Positions 16,539-24,881 of a stretch of 53,286 nt of DNA are shown piece after piece. A program made the position numbers and the translations under genes. The notes beneath the pieces are model-generated. The model was not told the origin of the DNA. It saw nothing but the letters and a program-made list of their open reading frames with translations, and searched no databases. Each line of letters begins with the position of its first letter. Position 1 is the first letter of the stretch. This DNA is from DATADD01 sp046262355 (GTDB lineage Bacteria; Actinomycetota; CADDZG01; WHSQ01): contig JBHEMX010000072.1 of assembly GCA_046262355.1 (NCBI GenBank), forward strand, positions 1 to 53,286, given 5' to 3'.

Positions 16539-17174
16539 TCACTCAGGGCTGAACGGCGGCACGCCGACGCTCTCGGGCCCGCGGCCCTGGAAGCGCGCGC
16601 GGAACCCGTCGACCACGTTCTGCGACACGTTCGTGCAGGAGCGCGACGCCCCCCACGCCGTGAGGGCGAAGTTGACCGAGCCGCCGAGGTCCTCGTACGG
16701 CGCGGCCAGCGTCGCGACCGGCTCCTGCTCGACGATCGCCCGGATCTCGTCGAGGGTCTGCTCCGGCGCGTCCGGCCGGTACCAGATGACGATCTGGCCG
16801 TGCTCCAAGTTGTGCACGAGGGTCTCCGCGGCGACCGGGGCGGCGTAGAAGCCGGGGTCGGCAGGGGTCTCGAAGTGGTCGCCCGAGGTCGGCGGCGAGG
16901 TCTCGTAGGCGACCTCGGTCCCCCCGGCGACGTGGTCGTTGCCCTCGATCGGTTGCGTCTCGATGGCGCCGCAGCCGGCCGTCCCCACATCCCCGCCCAC
17001 GGGGGCGTTCTCGGCGCGGTTCGTGAGGACGATGACGACCGCCACGGCGATCGCGACCGCCACCGCGATCGCTATCGTCACGAGGTTGCCACGGCGCGTC
17101 GCCTTGCGCTGGGCGTCTCGCCGGCGCTGGTCGGCAAGCCTGCGCTCTTGTTTCTCCTGCAGCTTCCTGCTCAC
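16539..17174 (-). CDS. DUF3105 membrane-anchored protein
   Basis: The protein has 211 residues. GTG 17174 overlaps the stop of the nitroreductase gene (GTGA). A basic cytosolic N-terminus (KLQEKQERRLADQRRRDAQRK) precedes one membrane helix (VTIAIAVAVAIAVAVVIVL, about 32-50) and an extracellular domain. The conserved core TSGDHFETPADPGFY...ETLVHNLEHGQIVIWYRPD matches DUF3105, with His residues in HFETP and HNLEHG possibly binding metal. The extracellular part has a few Cys (GCGAIE, SCTNVS). Function is unknown. Coupling to the nitroreductase gene suggests co-expression with F420 genes. Confidence 0.8.
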   Translation of the reverse strand: MSRKLQEKQERRLADQRRRDAQRKATRRGNLVTIAIAVAVAIAVAVVIVLTNRAENAPVGGDVGTAGCGAIETQPIEGNDHVAGGTEVAYETSPPTSGDHFETPADPGFYAAPVAAETLVHNLEHGQIVIWYRPDAPEQTLDEIRAIVEQEPVATLAAPYEDLGGSVNFALTAWGASRSCTNVSQNVVDGFRARFQGRGPESVGVPPFSPE

Positions 17175-17791
17175 GGTTCGAGGCTAACAGTGGGGATCGT
17201 GAACTCGGCTGGGTTGGGCTCGGGCCGCGGGCGGGGCTCGTAGTTGGGCGATGCGTAGCCGACGAGCACGAGCGCGTGCGGCTCGACGTGCTCGGGGAGG
17301 TCGAGAACGCGGCGCACGACGTCGCGACAGAAGACGGGGGCCGACAACCAACAGGACGCGACCCCGTCGGCCGCGAGCGAGAGCATGAAGGTTTGCAGCG
17401 CAGCGCCCACCGAATGAGCGAACAGGCTCCACTCCGCGAGCCGCCTCCGGCCGTCTCCATAGGAGTGCGCCCGAGCCGTGTCGGCGCAACACACGACGAG
17501 CGCGGGAGTGCCCGTCAGGAGCTCGTGGGACCGGCGAGTGATGCGCTCGATGTCTTCCTCGGCCATGCCGTCGGCGACCAGGTCGCTGCGCCACGCCGAC
17601 CCCATCGCGTGCGCCAGACTCCGCTTGGAGGCCGGGTCCTCGAGCACGGCGAAGCGCCACGGCTGCGAGTGGTGCGGCGCGGGCGCCTGGACCGCGAGGC
17701 CGATCGCCCGCTCCAGGACGGCGCGCGGCACAGGCTCCTGGGTGAAGGCGCGCACGCTGCGCCTGCTTCGCACGGCATCGGCGAGGTTCAC
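17171..17791 (-). CDS. Nitroreductase-family protein, FbiB C-terminal-domain-like
   Basis: The protein has 206 residues. GTG 17791 overlaps the cofE stop (GTGA). The FMN-binding start DAVRSRRSVRAFTQEPVPRAVLERA (residues 4-28) and the block APAPHHSQPWRFAVLED are typical of the nitroreductase fold. In mycobacterial FbiB this domain is fused behind CofE and reduces dehydro-F420-0; here it is a separate gene directly after cofE, which supports the same role. The longer open frame upstream is the shadow of cofE. Confidence 0.85.
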   Translation of the reverse strand: MNLADAVRSRRSVRAFTQEPVPRAVLERAIGLAVQAPAPHHSQPWRFAVLEDPASKRSLAHAMGSAWRSDLVADGMAEEDIERITRRSHELLTGTPALVVCCADTARAHSYGDGRRRLAEWSLFAHSVGAALQTFMLSLAADGVASCWLSAPVFCRDVVRRVLDLPEHVEPHALVLVGYASPNYEPRPRPEPNPAEFTIPTVSLEP

Positions 17792-18474
17792 CGGAAGAGG
17801 TCCTCGCGCGCCGGGCGCACGATCTCGGCCGCGGTCCCGCGCCCGAACGTCACCGACGCGCCGCGCACGATCGCGGCGCAGATGCCGCGGGCCTTGCCCA
17901 TCACGAGCTCCGCGGCGCCGGCGATCTCGTCCGCCGTGCAGATCCGCGTCGCGGTCAGCAGGCGGCCCTGCTGGTCCGTGCCGCCGCGGAGGTCGGCGAA
18001 GGGCTCGATACCGGCGACGCCGATGGCGACGTTGGTCTGCCCCAGCCGCCACGCGCGCCCGAAGGTGTCGCTCACGACGACGCCCAGCTCGACGGCGCAG
18101 AGGCGCTCGAGTCGGCTGCGGATGCGGCGCGCCGAGAGGTCGGGATCGAGCGGCAGCAGCACGACGTTGTCGCCTTCGACGTTGGAGGCGTCGACGCCGG
18201 CGTTGGCGCACACGAAGCCGTGGGGCGTCTGCGAGATCAGCATGTCGCCCATCTTGCGCAGCACGCGCGCCGATTCCCGCAGCACGGTCGCGCCCCGGTC
18301 GCCGGCGGGCGCCAGTCGTCCCTCGGCTTTGGAGACGACCTTCTGGGCCACCACGACGACGTCGCCGGGCTCGAGCGCCGTCGCCCCCAGCGCGGCGCTG
18401 ACGAGCGCGGCGAGGTCGTCGCCCGCGCGCACCTCTGGGAGTCCCTCCACCGGGATGACGCGCAGCTCGCTCAC
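17788..18474 (-). CDS. cofE: Coenzyme F420-0:L-glutamate ligase
   Basis: The protein has 228 residues from GTG 18474, overlapping the cofD stop (GTGA). It has the CofE signature blocks ELRVIPVEGLPEVRAGDDLA, DVVVVAQKVVSKAEGR, VLRESARVLRKMGDMLISQT and VVVSDTFGRAWRLGQTNVAIGVAG, plus the Arg/Asp-rich metal-binding pattern of F420 gamma-glutamyl ligase. It adds glutamates with GTP to F420-0 in the cytosol. Its length fits an archaeal-type stand-alone CofE rather than the two-domain mycobacterial FbiB. It is the second gene in the cofD-cofE-nitroreductase-DUF3105 operon. Confidence 0.93.
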   Translation of the reverse strand: MSELRVIPVEGLPEVRAGDDLAALVSAALGATALEPGDVVVVAQKVVSKAEGRLAPAGDRGATVLRESARVLRKMGDMLISQTPHGFVCANAGVDASNVEGDNVVLLPLDPDLSARRIRSRLERLCAVELGVVVSDTFGRAWRLGQTNVAIGVAGIEPFADLRGGTDQQGRLLTATRICTADEIAGAAELVMGKARGICAAIVRGASVTFGRGTAAEIVRPAREDLFR

Positions 18475-19391
18475 AGCGCCAGCAGGAAGCGGGCCAGCCG
18501 CTCGGACGCGTCCTGGTCGCTCATGATCGTGTCGGCGGCCTCGGCTCGCATCCCGAGGGCCGAGATCGTCTCGAGCTCCCCTGGGTCGCTCGCATCGACC
18601 ACGAAGACGTCACAGAAGTCGGCGTATAGACGCGCGACGCCCGCCGCGCTCGCGGAGCCGCCGAGGCTCACGAGCAGGCGGTCGGCCGGGCCCTTGAGCG
18701 CGGCGCCGGCGACGATCGGCGTCACCGCGATCACGCTCGGGTGGGCCGCGAGCGCATCTCGCACCCCGGCTAGGCCGAGGATCGGCGCCACCGACAGCAC
18801 GGGGTTCGAGGGACAGACGACGACCGCGTCCGCCGCGTCGATCGCCTCGAGCACCCCCGGGGCCGGCTTGGAGTCCGCGCACCCGTCGTAGCGCACGGAC
18901 GCGACCTCCGGGCGCGTGCGTTCCCTCACGAAGTACTCCTGGAACGAGAGGGTCCTGCCGTCGGCACAGTCCACGAGCGTGCGCACACGATTGTCGGTCA
19001 TCGGCAGCACGCGCGTCGCAACGCCGAGGGCGCGCCGGATCTCGTCCGCGACCGACGACAACGTTGCTCCCTGCGCCATCCGCGTGGTCCTGAAGATGCA
19101 CGTGGCGAGGTCCGCGTCCCCCAGTCGGAACCACGACTCCGCCCCGAGGCGCTCGAGGGCCTCGACCATGGCGAAGGAGTCGCCCTCGAGGCCCCATCCT
19201 CTGCTCCGGTCCGCGCGTCCGGCGAGCCAGTAAGTGACGATGTCGACGTCTGGAGCGACGTGCACGTTGTAGATCGTGTCGTCGTCCGCGGTGTTGACTA
19301 TCGCGACGAGGTTCCCCGGCGGCAGCGCGGCCTGGAGCCCCACGAGCAGCTTGGCGCCTCCGATACCCCCGGCGAGGGCAGTCACGAGCAT
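18471..19391 (-). CDS. cofD: 2-phospho-L-lactate (or PEP) transferase of F420 synthesis
   Basis: The protein has 306 residues. The N-terminus TALAGGIGGAKLLVGLQAAL is the CofD/FbiA nucleotide-fold signature, and NTADDDTIYNVHVAPDVDIVTYWLAG the following Fo/metal-binding region. VVCPSNPVLSVAPILGL and VIAVTPIVAGAALKGPADRLL complete the family pattern. CofD joins the phospholactyl (or phosphoenolpyruvyl) group from a GDP-activated donor to Fo. It is first in a four-gene operon with overlapping start/stop codons and is divergent from the GT2 gene. Confidence 0.95.
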   Translation of the reverse strand: MLVTALAGGIGGAKLLVGLQAALPPGNLVAIVNTADDDTIYNVHVAPDVDIVTYWLAGRADRSRGWGLEGDSFAMVEALERLGAESWFRLGDADLATCIFRTTRMAQGATLSSVADEIRRALGVATRVLPMTDNRVRTLVDCADGRTLSFQEYFVRERTRPEVASVRYDGCADSKPAPGVLEAIDAADAVVVCPSNPVLSVAPILGLAGVRDALAAHPSVIAVTPIVAGAALKGPADRLLVSLGGSASAAGVARLYADFCDVFVVDASDPGELETISALGMRAEAADTIMSDQDASERLARFLLAL

Positions 19392-19513
19392 GCTTTCCTC
19401 CGTTTGCGGTCTCCTTCCGGTGACCTATTGTCTGGCGACCGCCGAGCCGGTCGCGTGGGGCCGAAGTCTAAGAGCGCTCCACCGGCAGCGACGCCCAACT
19501 AACCTTCCGTCAT

Positions 19514-22500
19514 ATGGCCACCGCGATCACGACCGCACCGCCGCGCCCCGAGGTGGGCGACGGCGCGCCGCCGAGCGTGCTCGCGATCGTCGTGACGCAC
19601 GAGGGGCGGCGGTGGCTGAAGGAGTGCCTCGTCGCGCTCGCCGACCAGACCTATGTGTTGCTCGACGTCCTCGTGGTCGACGATGCATCTCCGGACTTCC
19701 GAGCATCGCCCCACCTCAAGCGCCTCGTGAAGCGGCACCTCCGGCGACGTCGATGGGGCTTCCTGAGAACGAGACGTTCCCTGGGCTTCGGCGGCGCGAT
19801 CAACTGGGCGCTGTCGCGGATCCGCACCGATGCGGATCTGTTGCTGTTCATCCACGACGACGCGGTCCTCGATCCGGGCGCGGTCCAACGTATGACGACG
19901 CGCATGACGATGGACGAGCACACCGCGATCGTCGGTCCAAAGGTCGTGGCGTGGGACGATCCGGAGCGGCTCGAGGAAGTTGGGATGGCGGTGGATCGCT
20001 TCGGGTATCCGTACAAGGGACTCGAGCGCGGCGAGATAGACCTCGGTCAGCACGATGCAGCCGCCGAGGTCTTCTACGTCACTTCGACATGCATGCTGAT
20101 CCGCCACACGGTCTTCCGAGACCTGCGCGGGTGGGACGCGCCCATGCGAGCGTTCTCGGAGGACCTCGATCTCTGCTGGCGCGCGCGCGTCGCGGGTCAT
20201 GGCGTCGTCGTCGAGCCTCAGGCCAAGGCGCGCCACGCGATAGCGCTTGCAACGGGGCAGCGTCGTTCCCGCTTCACGCCTGCGCGCTATTACATCCGGC
20301 GCAACAGGCTGAGAACCGTGGCCAAGAACGTCTCGTCAACGCGGCTCATCGCGTTGCTGCCGCAGTTCGTGCTGTTGAGCTTCACTGAGATGCTCGGGTT
20401 CATCGTCCTGCGTCAGCCCGCCGAGATCTTCAACCTCCTCAAGGCCCTTCTCTGGAACCTGTTCACGTCACCTCAGACGCTGTCCGAGCGATTACGCGTG
20501 CAGCGCACGAGGAAGGTCGCCGACCGGCGGCTGCGCCGTCTCACGGTGCGCGAGTCGACGCGGGTGCGCGCCTACGTGTCGAACCAGGCCGAACGCCTCG
20601 AGCAGGCATGGGGGAGACGAACCGAGGTGGTGGCGCAGCGGAGTTCGCGCGTGCGCGAGCTGTCGCACAGCTTCCGCGGCTGGCCTTTGATCGCAGCCTC
20701 AGTCGCGGTGTTCGGACTCGCCCTCGGTTTCCGGCACTTCCTGTTGTCGCCGCCCGTGACGGTCGGCGAGCTCCTGCCCTATCCCGATCGGGCCACGGCG
20801 CTGTGGACCGCGTTCCTGTCGCCGTGGCAAGGCACGGGACTGGGCCACTCGGGCCCGACGTCTCCGGCACTGCTGTTGCTCGGAGCGGTCCCGCTGGTGG
20901 CGTTCGGAGCCGTAGCGGTCGCCCAGAAGCTGCTCATCGGGCTCCTCGGCGTCGCGGCCTTCCTTGGTGCGTACCGTCTGGTGTCCGACGTCGTCGACCG
21001 CCCGGCGCGCCTCGTCGCCGGTCTCGTCTACGTGCTCGGGGCGGTCGGGTTCGCCGGCATGCGCCAGGGGGCTCTGCCCGCGCTCGCCTTCGGGGCAGCA
21101 GCTCCGTTCGCGTTGCACTCCCTGCTGGGGACCACCGGGTGGATGAGACCGTCCGGCTGGGACGGCGGCAGGGCCGCGGCGCGCCTCGCGCTGGGGGCGG
21201 CTGTGGCGGGCGCATTCGTTCCCGGCGCACTCGTGTTGCTCGCCGGCGCCGCGCTCGTTCTCGGCGCGCTGCGGACTCTGATCGGGCCCCGCCGCATCCT
21301 GTTCTCGGCGGGCCCCACCGTCGTCGCCGGGCTCGGCGGCGCGTGGCTCCTGCTCCTGCCGTGGAGCGCGAGCTGGCTGGCTCCCGGCGGCGCCCTCGAG
21401 GCGCTGCGTCGGGACGAGGCCTTCGCATCCCAAGGGATGCTCACGGTCCTGCTCGGGCAGACCCCCGAGGGACCGGCGCTGGTGGGTCTCGGCCTCGTCG
21501 TGCTCGCCGTCGTCGCCCTTGCCCTCGGCGCCGGCCGGCGACGCGCTCTCGGGCTCGCACTCACGGCGGTGGTCGTGGCCACCGGCTGGCTCGTGGCGGC
21601 GACCTCGGCCGGATCGATACCTCCGCTCGTCGCCTCGCCCCTCGAGGCGGGTGTGCTGGCGTCGACCGCCTTCGCCGGTCTCGCTGGCCTCGCCGTCGGC
21701 GCCTTCCGCCTCGATCTTCCGAGGCGGAGGCTGGGATGGATCCACGCCGCCGCACTCGCCGGCCTGGCCGGTGCCGCGGTGCTGATCGTCGTGGGTCTCG
21801 TTCCCGCCCTGTGGCGGGGGGCGTGGACCCCCGGCCGCTCCGTCGGAGCGGCGGACGCCGAGGTCATCGCGCAGATCCGCTCGGTGCTCGGGGAGGAGGC
21901 GCACGAGAGGGGCCAGTTCCGTGCCTTGTGGGTCGGTGCGCGCTGGGCGGCGTGGGGACCGGCCGGCGCACGCGTCGCGTCCGACCACCTCGTCACGGGC
22001 CCGCGCGGCCAGACCCTCGTCGACGCGTTCGCCCGCAGCGACGCGGCCGCGACGAACGAGCTCGAACGCGCCGTGGGGTCCGTGGAGTCGGGAGCCACCG
22101 ACGCCGGGGGGCGCCTCCTCGGCGGGTTCAACATCGGCTACGTCGTGCTCGAGCGGGCGCCCCAAGCGCATCGCTGGCTGGAGCAGCGGGACCTCGAGAT
22201 CATCCGCTCCGAGCCGGGTTATCTGCTGCTTCGCAACGGCGCGAACCTTCCTCGAGCGGCCACCTTCGAAGAGGTTCCGAGCTACGTGCGAGCGCTCGCG
22301 GGCGGCGATCCGACGCTCGTCGCTCCCGCCGTCGAGGCTCCGGAGGCCACGGCCGTGCAGCGGTCGGCCTCCCGTTACGTTGCCGGCGACGTCGTGGGGC
22401 CGGGCGTCGCGTGGCTCGCCGAGAGCGGCGACGAGCGCTGGAGCGCGTCCCTGAACGGGACCGAGCTCGAGCGGCTCGAGGTCGTCTGGGGCAACGCGTT

Positions 22501-22651
22501 CCGGGTGCCCTCGAGCGCCCCGGGAACGCTGACCGTGTCCTATCCGTACTCCGCCGGGGAGGTCGCCGGCCTGGTGCTGCTCGGCCTCGGATGGATCGTG
22601 GCGGTGGGGGCGGCCTTCTCGAGCCCGCAACGCAAGGCGACGCCGGCGTGA
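19514..22651 (+). CDS. Large GT2 glycosyltransferase with C-terminal multi-pass membrane domain
   Basis: The protein has 1045 residues. The N-terminal GT2 domain (about 20-260) has VLAIVVTHEGRRWLKECLVAL, VVDDASPDF, LLLFIHDDAVLDPGAV (the D-x-D metal site as HDDA), and EDLDLCWRARVAGHGVV (the ED catalytic base). After a basic linker (about 320-385) come roughly 12 hydrophobic segments between about 390 and 760, then a soluble ~230-residue domain and a final TM helix (VAGLVLLGLGWIVAVGAAF). It probably assembles a surface glycan on the inner membrane. A TAACCT box lies 8 nt before the ATG. The downstream DUF5719 gene overlaps by GTGA. This GT2-DUF5719 pair beside cofD is, as I recall, a conserved actinobacterial arrangement. 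Confidence 0.88.
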   Translation: MATAITTAPPRPEVGDGAPPSVLAIVVTHEGRRWLKECLVALADQTYVLLDVLVVDDASPDFRASPHLKRLVKRHLRRRRWGFLRTRRSLGFGGAINWALSRIRTDADLLLFIHDDAVLDPGAVQRMTTRMTMDEHTAIVGPKVVAWDDPERLEEVGMAVDRFGYPYKGLERGEIDLGQHDAAAEVFYVTSTCMLIRHTVFRDLRGWDAPMRAFSEDLDLCWRARVAGHGVVVEPQAKARHAIALATGQRRSRFTPARYYIRRNRLRTVAKNVSSTRLIALLPQFVLLSFTEMLGFIVLRQPAEIFNLLKALLWNLFTSPQTLSERLRVQRTRKVADRRLRRLTVRESTRVRAYVSNQAERLEQAWGRRTEVVAQRSSRVRELSHSFRGWPLIAASVAVFGLALGFRHFLLSPPVTVGELLPYPDRATALWTAFLSPWQGTGLGHSGPTSPALLLLGAVPLVAFGAVAVAQKLLIGLLGVAAFLGAYRLVSDVVDRPARLVAGLVYVLGAVGFAGMRQGALPALAFGAAAPFALHSLLGTTGWMRPSGWDGGRAAARLALGAAVAGAFVPGALVLLAGAALVLGALRTLIGPRRILFSAGPTVVAGLGGAWLLLLPWSASWLAPGGALEALRRDEAFASQGMLTVLLGQTPEGPALVGLGLVVLAVVALALGAGRRRALGLALTAVVVATGWLVAATSAGSIPPLVASPLEAGVLASTAFAGLAGLAVGAFRLDLPRRRLGWIHAAALAGLAGAAVLIVVGLVPALWRGAWTPGRSVGAADAEVIAQIRSVLGEEAHERGQFRALWVGARWAAWGPAGARVASDHLVTGPRGQTLVDAFARSDAAATNELERAVGSVESGATDAGGRLLGGFNIGYVVLERAPQAHRWLEQRDLEIIRSEPGYLLLRNGANLPRAATFEEVPSYVRALAGGDPTLVAPAVEAPEATAVQRSASRYVAGDVVGPGVAWLAESGDERWSASLNGTELERLEVVWGNAFRVPSSAPGTLTVSYPYSAGEVAGLVLLGLGWIVAVGAAFSSPQRKATPA

Positions 22652-24036
22652 GGCTCCCGCGCGAGCTCGTCGCAGGCGCGCTCATCGCGATCGCCGCGGC
22701 GGCGGGGATCGCGTTCGACGCCGCGTCCGAGTTCACGGCTCCGGTGCGCAGCGCCCCGTCCCCGACGCGCTTCGTCCAGCGGGCGTCGTTCTGCCCGCCC
22801 CCGGCCGAGCGCAGCGGGGGGCGGGCGCGCATCGCGATAGCCGTCGCGGGAGAAGAGTCCATCCCGGTGGACGTCGAGCCCGGCGCGGCCGTGGAGGTAT
22901 CGCCCGACCGGCTCCTCGTGTCCCCGGTGATCGAGCGTTCCGCCTCCTCGGTCACGGGCCTCGGCGCGCAGGCGGCGGCGAGCGCGTCCGCATCGCTTGA
23001 GCCTCCAACCCAGGGCGCCGCGGCTGCTACCTGTGCGAGCGCCGCGTCGGACCGTTGGTACTTGCCCGCGGGCACGAGCGCGCTCGGCTCCGACGAGCGG
23101 CTCCTGCTGTTCAACCCGTTCCTCGATGAGGCGGTGGTGCGAGTGGTCTTCTTCACCCCGTCCGGGACGTCGTCGAAGGCGAACCTCGCCGACGTCGCGG
23201 TCCCGGCCGGCCGCTCGGTCGAGGTGCGGGTCAACGAGTTCGTCCTGCGCGAGCCTCGTCTGGGCGCCGCCGTCCTGGTGACCCGCGGGCGGGTGGTCGC
23301 CTGGCGCGAGCTGCTTCCGGCCACCCGCAAGAGGCCCGGGGTCGAGATGACGCTCGGAGCGCGCGCGACGGCGCCCGTCTGGTACTTCCCGGAGGGTGGG
23401 GTGGGCAAGGGATACGACGAAACCATCTCGTTGCTCAACCCGTCCGACGACGAGGCCGTGGTCACGATCACGCTCGCGTCGGCGGACAAGGTGGTGCAAC
23501 CCCCCCAGCTCGTGGAGCTGGCCGTTGCTCCGCACACCATTCGCACGGTGTCTCTGGCGGAGGTGGCGTCGCAGCCCACCGAGCCCCAGGGTGTGAGCGC
23601 GTGGGTCACCGCGACGAACGGCGTGCCGGTCGTCGCCGAGCGCACCGTGCGCTACGACGGCAAGCAGCGCACCGGAGTCTCGTCGGAGGTCGGCGCGAGC
23701 GAGGCCGCGCGCGCCTGGCTCCTGGGGCCCGCGTCGCTCGACCCGACGAGGGACGCGGTGGCCGTCTTGAACCCCGGCTCGAGCGACGCCACGCTGTCGC
23801 TGGAGCTGATCCGGGCCGGCGGCGAGCCGCTGATGCCGGCGCGTCTGCGATCGATCGCGGTGCCGGCGGGGCTGAGGGCGGCGGTCCGCATCGAGAGGTG
23901 GACCAGGGGGCGCGATGCCGTCGCGGTGGTCTTGAGCTCGAGCGAGCCCGTGATCGCCGAGCGCGTCGCCTACTCGGCTGCGGACTCCGACGCGGCGGCG
24001 GTGATGGGCTCTCCGGTCACGCCGACCACCGAGTGA
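22648..24036 (+). CDS. DUF5719 family secreted/anchored protein
   Basis: The protein has 462 residues. GTG 22648 overlaps the GT2 stop (GTGA), which sets the start; the longer open frame runs through the GT2 gene. A short hydrophobic N-terminus (AGALIAIAAAAGIAF) is a signal or anchor. Two similar beta-rich blocks follow (SDERLLLFNPFLDEAVVRVVFF and YDETISLLNPSDDEAVVTITL; later RDAVAVLNPGSSDATLSLEL), each with an L-x-N-P turn. The protein is thus a tandem of Ig-like domains, as in DUF5719. Function is unknown, but coupling to the GT2 gene implies a shared envelope role. Its 3' end overlaps the convergent C26 gene by 20 nt. Confidence 0.8.
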   Translation: MRLPRELVAGALIAIAAAAGIAFDAASEFTAPVRSAPSPTRFVQRASFCPPPAERSGGRARIAIAVAGEESIPVDVEPGAAVEVSPDRLLVSPVIERSASSVTGLGAQAAASASASLEPPTQGAAAATCASAASDRWYLPAGTSALGSDERLLLFNPFLDEAVVRVVFFTPSGTSSKANLADVAVPAGRSVEVRVNEFVLREPRLGAAVLVTRGRVVAWRELLPATRKRPGVEMTLGARATAPVWYFPEGGVGKGYDETISLLNPSDDEAVVTITLASADKVVQPPQLVELAVAPHTIRTVSLAEVASQPTEPQGVSAWVTATNGVPVVAERTVRYDGKQRTGVSSEVGASEAARAWLLGPASLDPTRDAVAVLNPGSSDATLSLELIRAGGEPLMPARLRSIAVPAGLRAAVRIERWTRGRDAVAVVLSSSEPVIAERVAYSAADSDAAAVMGSPVTPTTE

Positions 24037-24841
24037 CGCGTTCGTGCCGGCGCACGGCCTCCACGAAGGCCGAGAAGAGGGCAAGCTGCGCGTGGTCGAC
24101 GGGCACCATCGCCTCCGGATGCCACTGGACACCGACCACCCACGAGTGCTCGCAGGAGGTGACCGCCTCGAGCACGCCGTCCTCGGAGCGACCCGCCTCC
24201 CGCAACGGATCCGCGACCACGTCGAGGGCCTGGTGATGGTGCGAGTTCACCGCGGCGCGCGCGCCGAACCACTCGGCCGGCGCGCTCCCCGGAGCGAACC
24301 TCACCTCGTGCGCAGCTTCGGCGCGCGGGCGGTCGCGATCGTGCTCCAGGCGCCCCGCGGAGTCGAGCAGATGCTGTTCGAGGGTGCCGCCGAGAAACAC
24401 GTTGAGCACCTGCATGCCGCGGCAGATCGCGAGCACGGGCATGTCGCGCTCCAGCGCAACCTCCAGAAGATCGAACTCGAACGCATCGCGGCGACCGCTC
24501 ACGTTGTAGGTGCGCGCATGCCGCTCCTGCCCGTAGCGCGCGGGATCCACGTCGCCCCCGCCGGTGAGCAAGAGACCCGCAGCCTCGTCGAGCAACGCCG
24601 TATCGCCGGGCTCCAACCCCGAGTGGACCTCGAGGTCGTCGACCTCCGGCTCGTCGGGACAGATGGCGAACGTCGACACGACGAACGGAGCGCCGCCGGC
24701 GCGCCGCAAGGCGGTGACGTAGTCAACCGGGATGCGTCCACACGCGCGTTCCCGCGGCTTCGGAGACGAGATCGCGACGCGACCCCCGCCGCCGGTCGCC
24801 AGCGTGTCGAGCGCCGCGCTCGTGGTATCCAGGTCGCTCAA
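24017..24841 (-). CDS. Class I glutamine amidotransferase-like hydrolase (peptidase C26, PuuD-like)
   Basis: The core carries GLLLTGGGDVDPARYGQE, the nucleophile elbow VLAICRGMQVLNVFLGG (catalytic Cys), and VVGVQWHPEAM (catalytic His and Glu), with NSHHHQALD between, as in gamma-glutamyl-GABA hydrolase-like C26 enzymes. They hydrolyse gamma-glutamyl amides. The start is uncertain: TTG 24841 gives 274 residues, and extending to 24916 would overlap the start of the divergent PLP gene. Confidence 0.85.
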   Translation of the reverse strand: MSDLDTTSAALDTLATGGGGRVAISSPKPRERACGRIPVDYVTALRRAGGAPFVVSTFAICPDEPEVDDLEVHSGLEPGDTALLDEAAGLLLTGGGDVDPARYGQERHARTYNVSGRRDAFEFDLLEVALERDMPVLAICRGMQVLNVFLGGTLEQHLLDSAGRLEHDRDRPRAEAAHEVRFAPGSAPAEWFGARAAVNSHHHQALDVVADPLREAGRSEDGVLEAVTSCEHSWVVGVQWHPEAMVPVDHAQLALFSAFVEAVRRHERVTRWSA

Positions 24842-24881
24842 GCTCGCATCACTTCTCGCTTCTAACCTCGGAGTTCCGCCT

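Noticed and set aside
20699..22630. 643-residue antisense frame within the GT2 gene
   Set aside because: Low-complexity antisense frame, mirror of a well-supported gene, and no RBS or domain.
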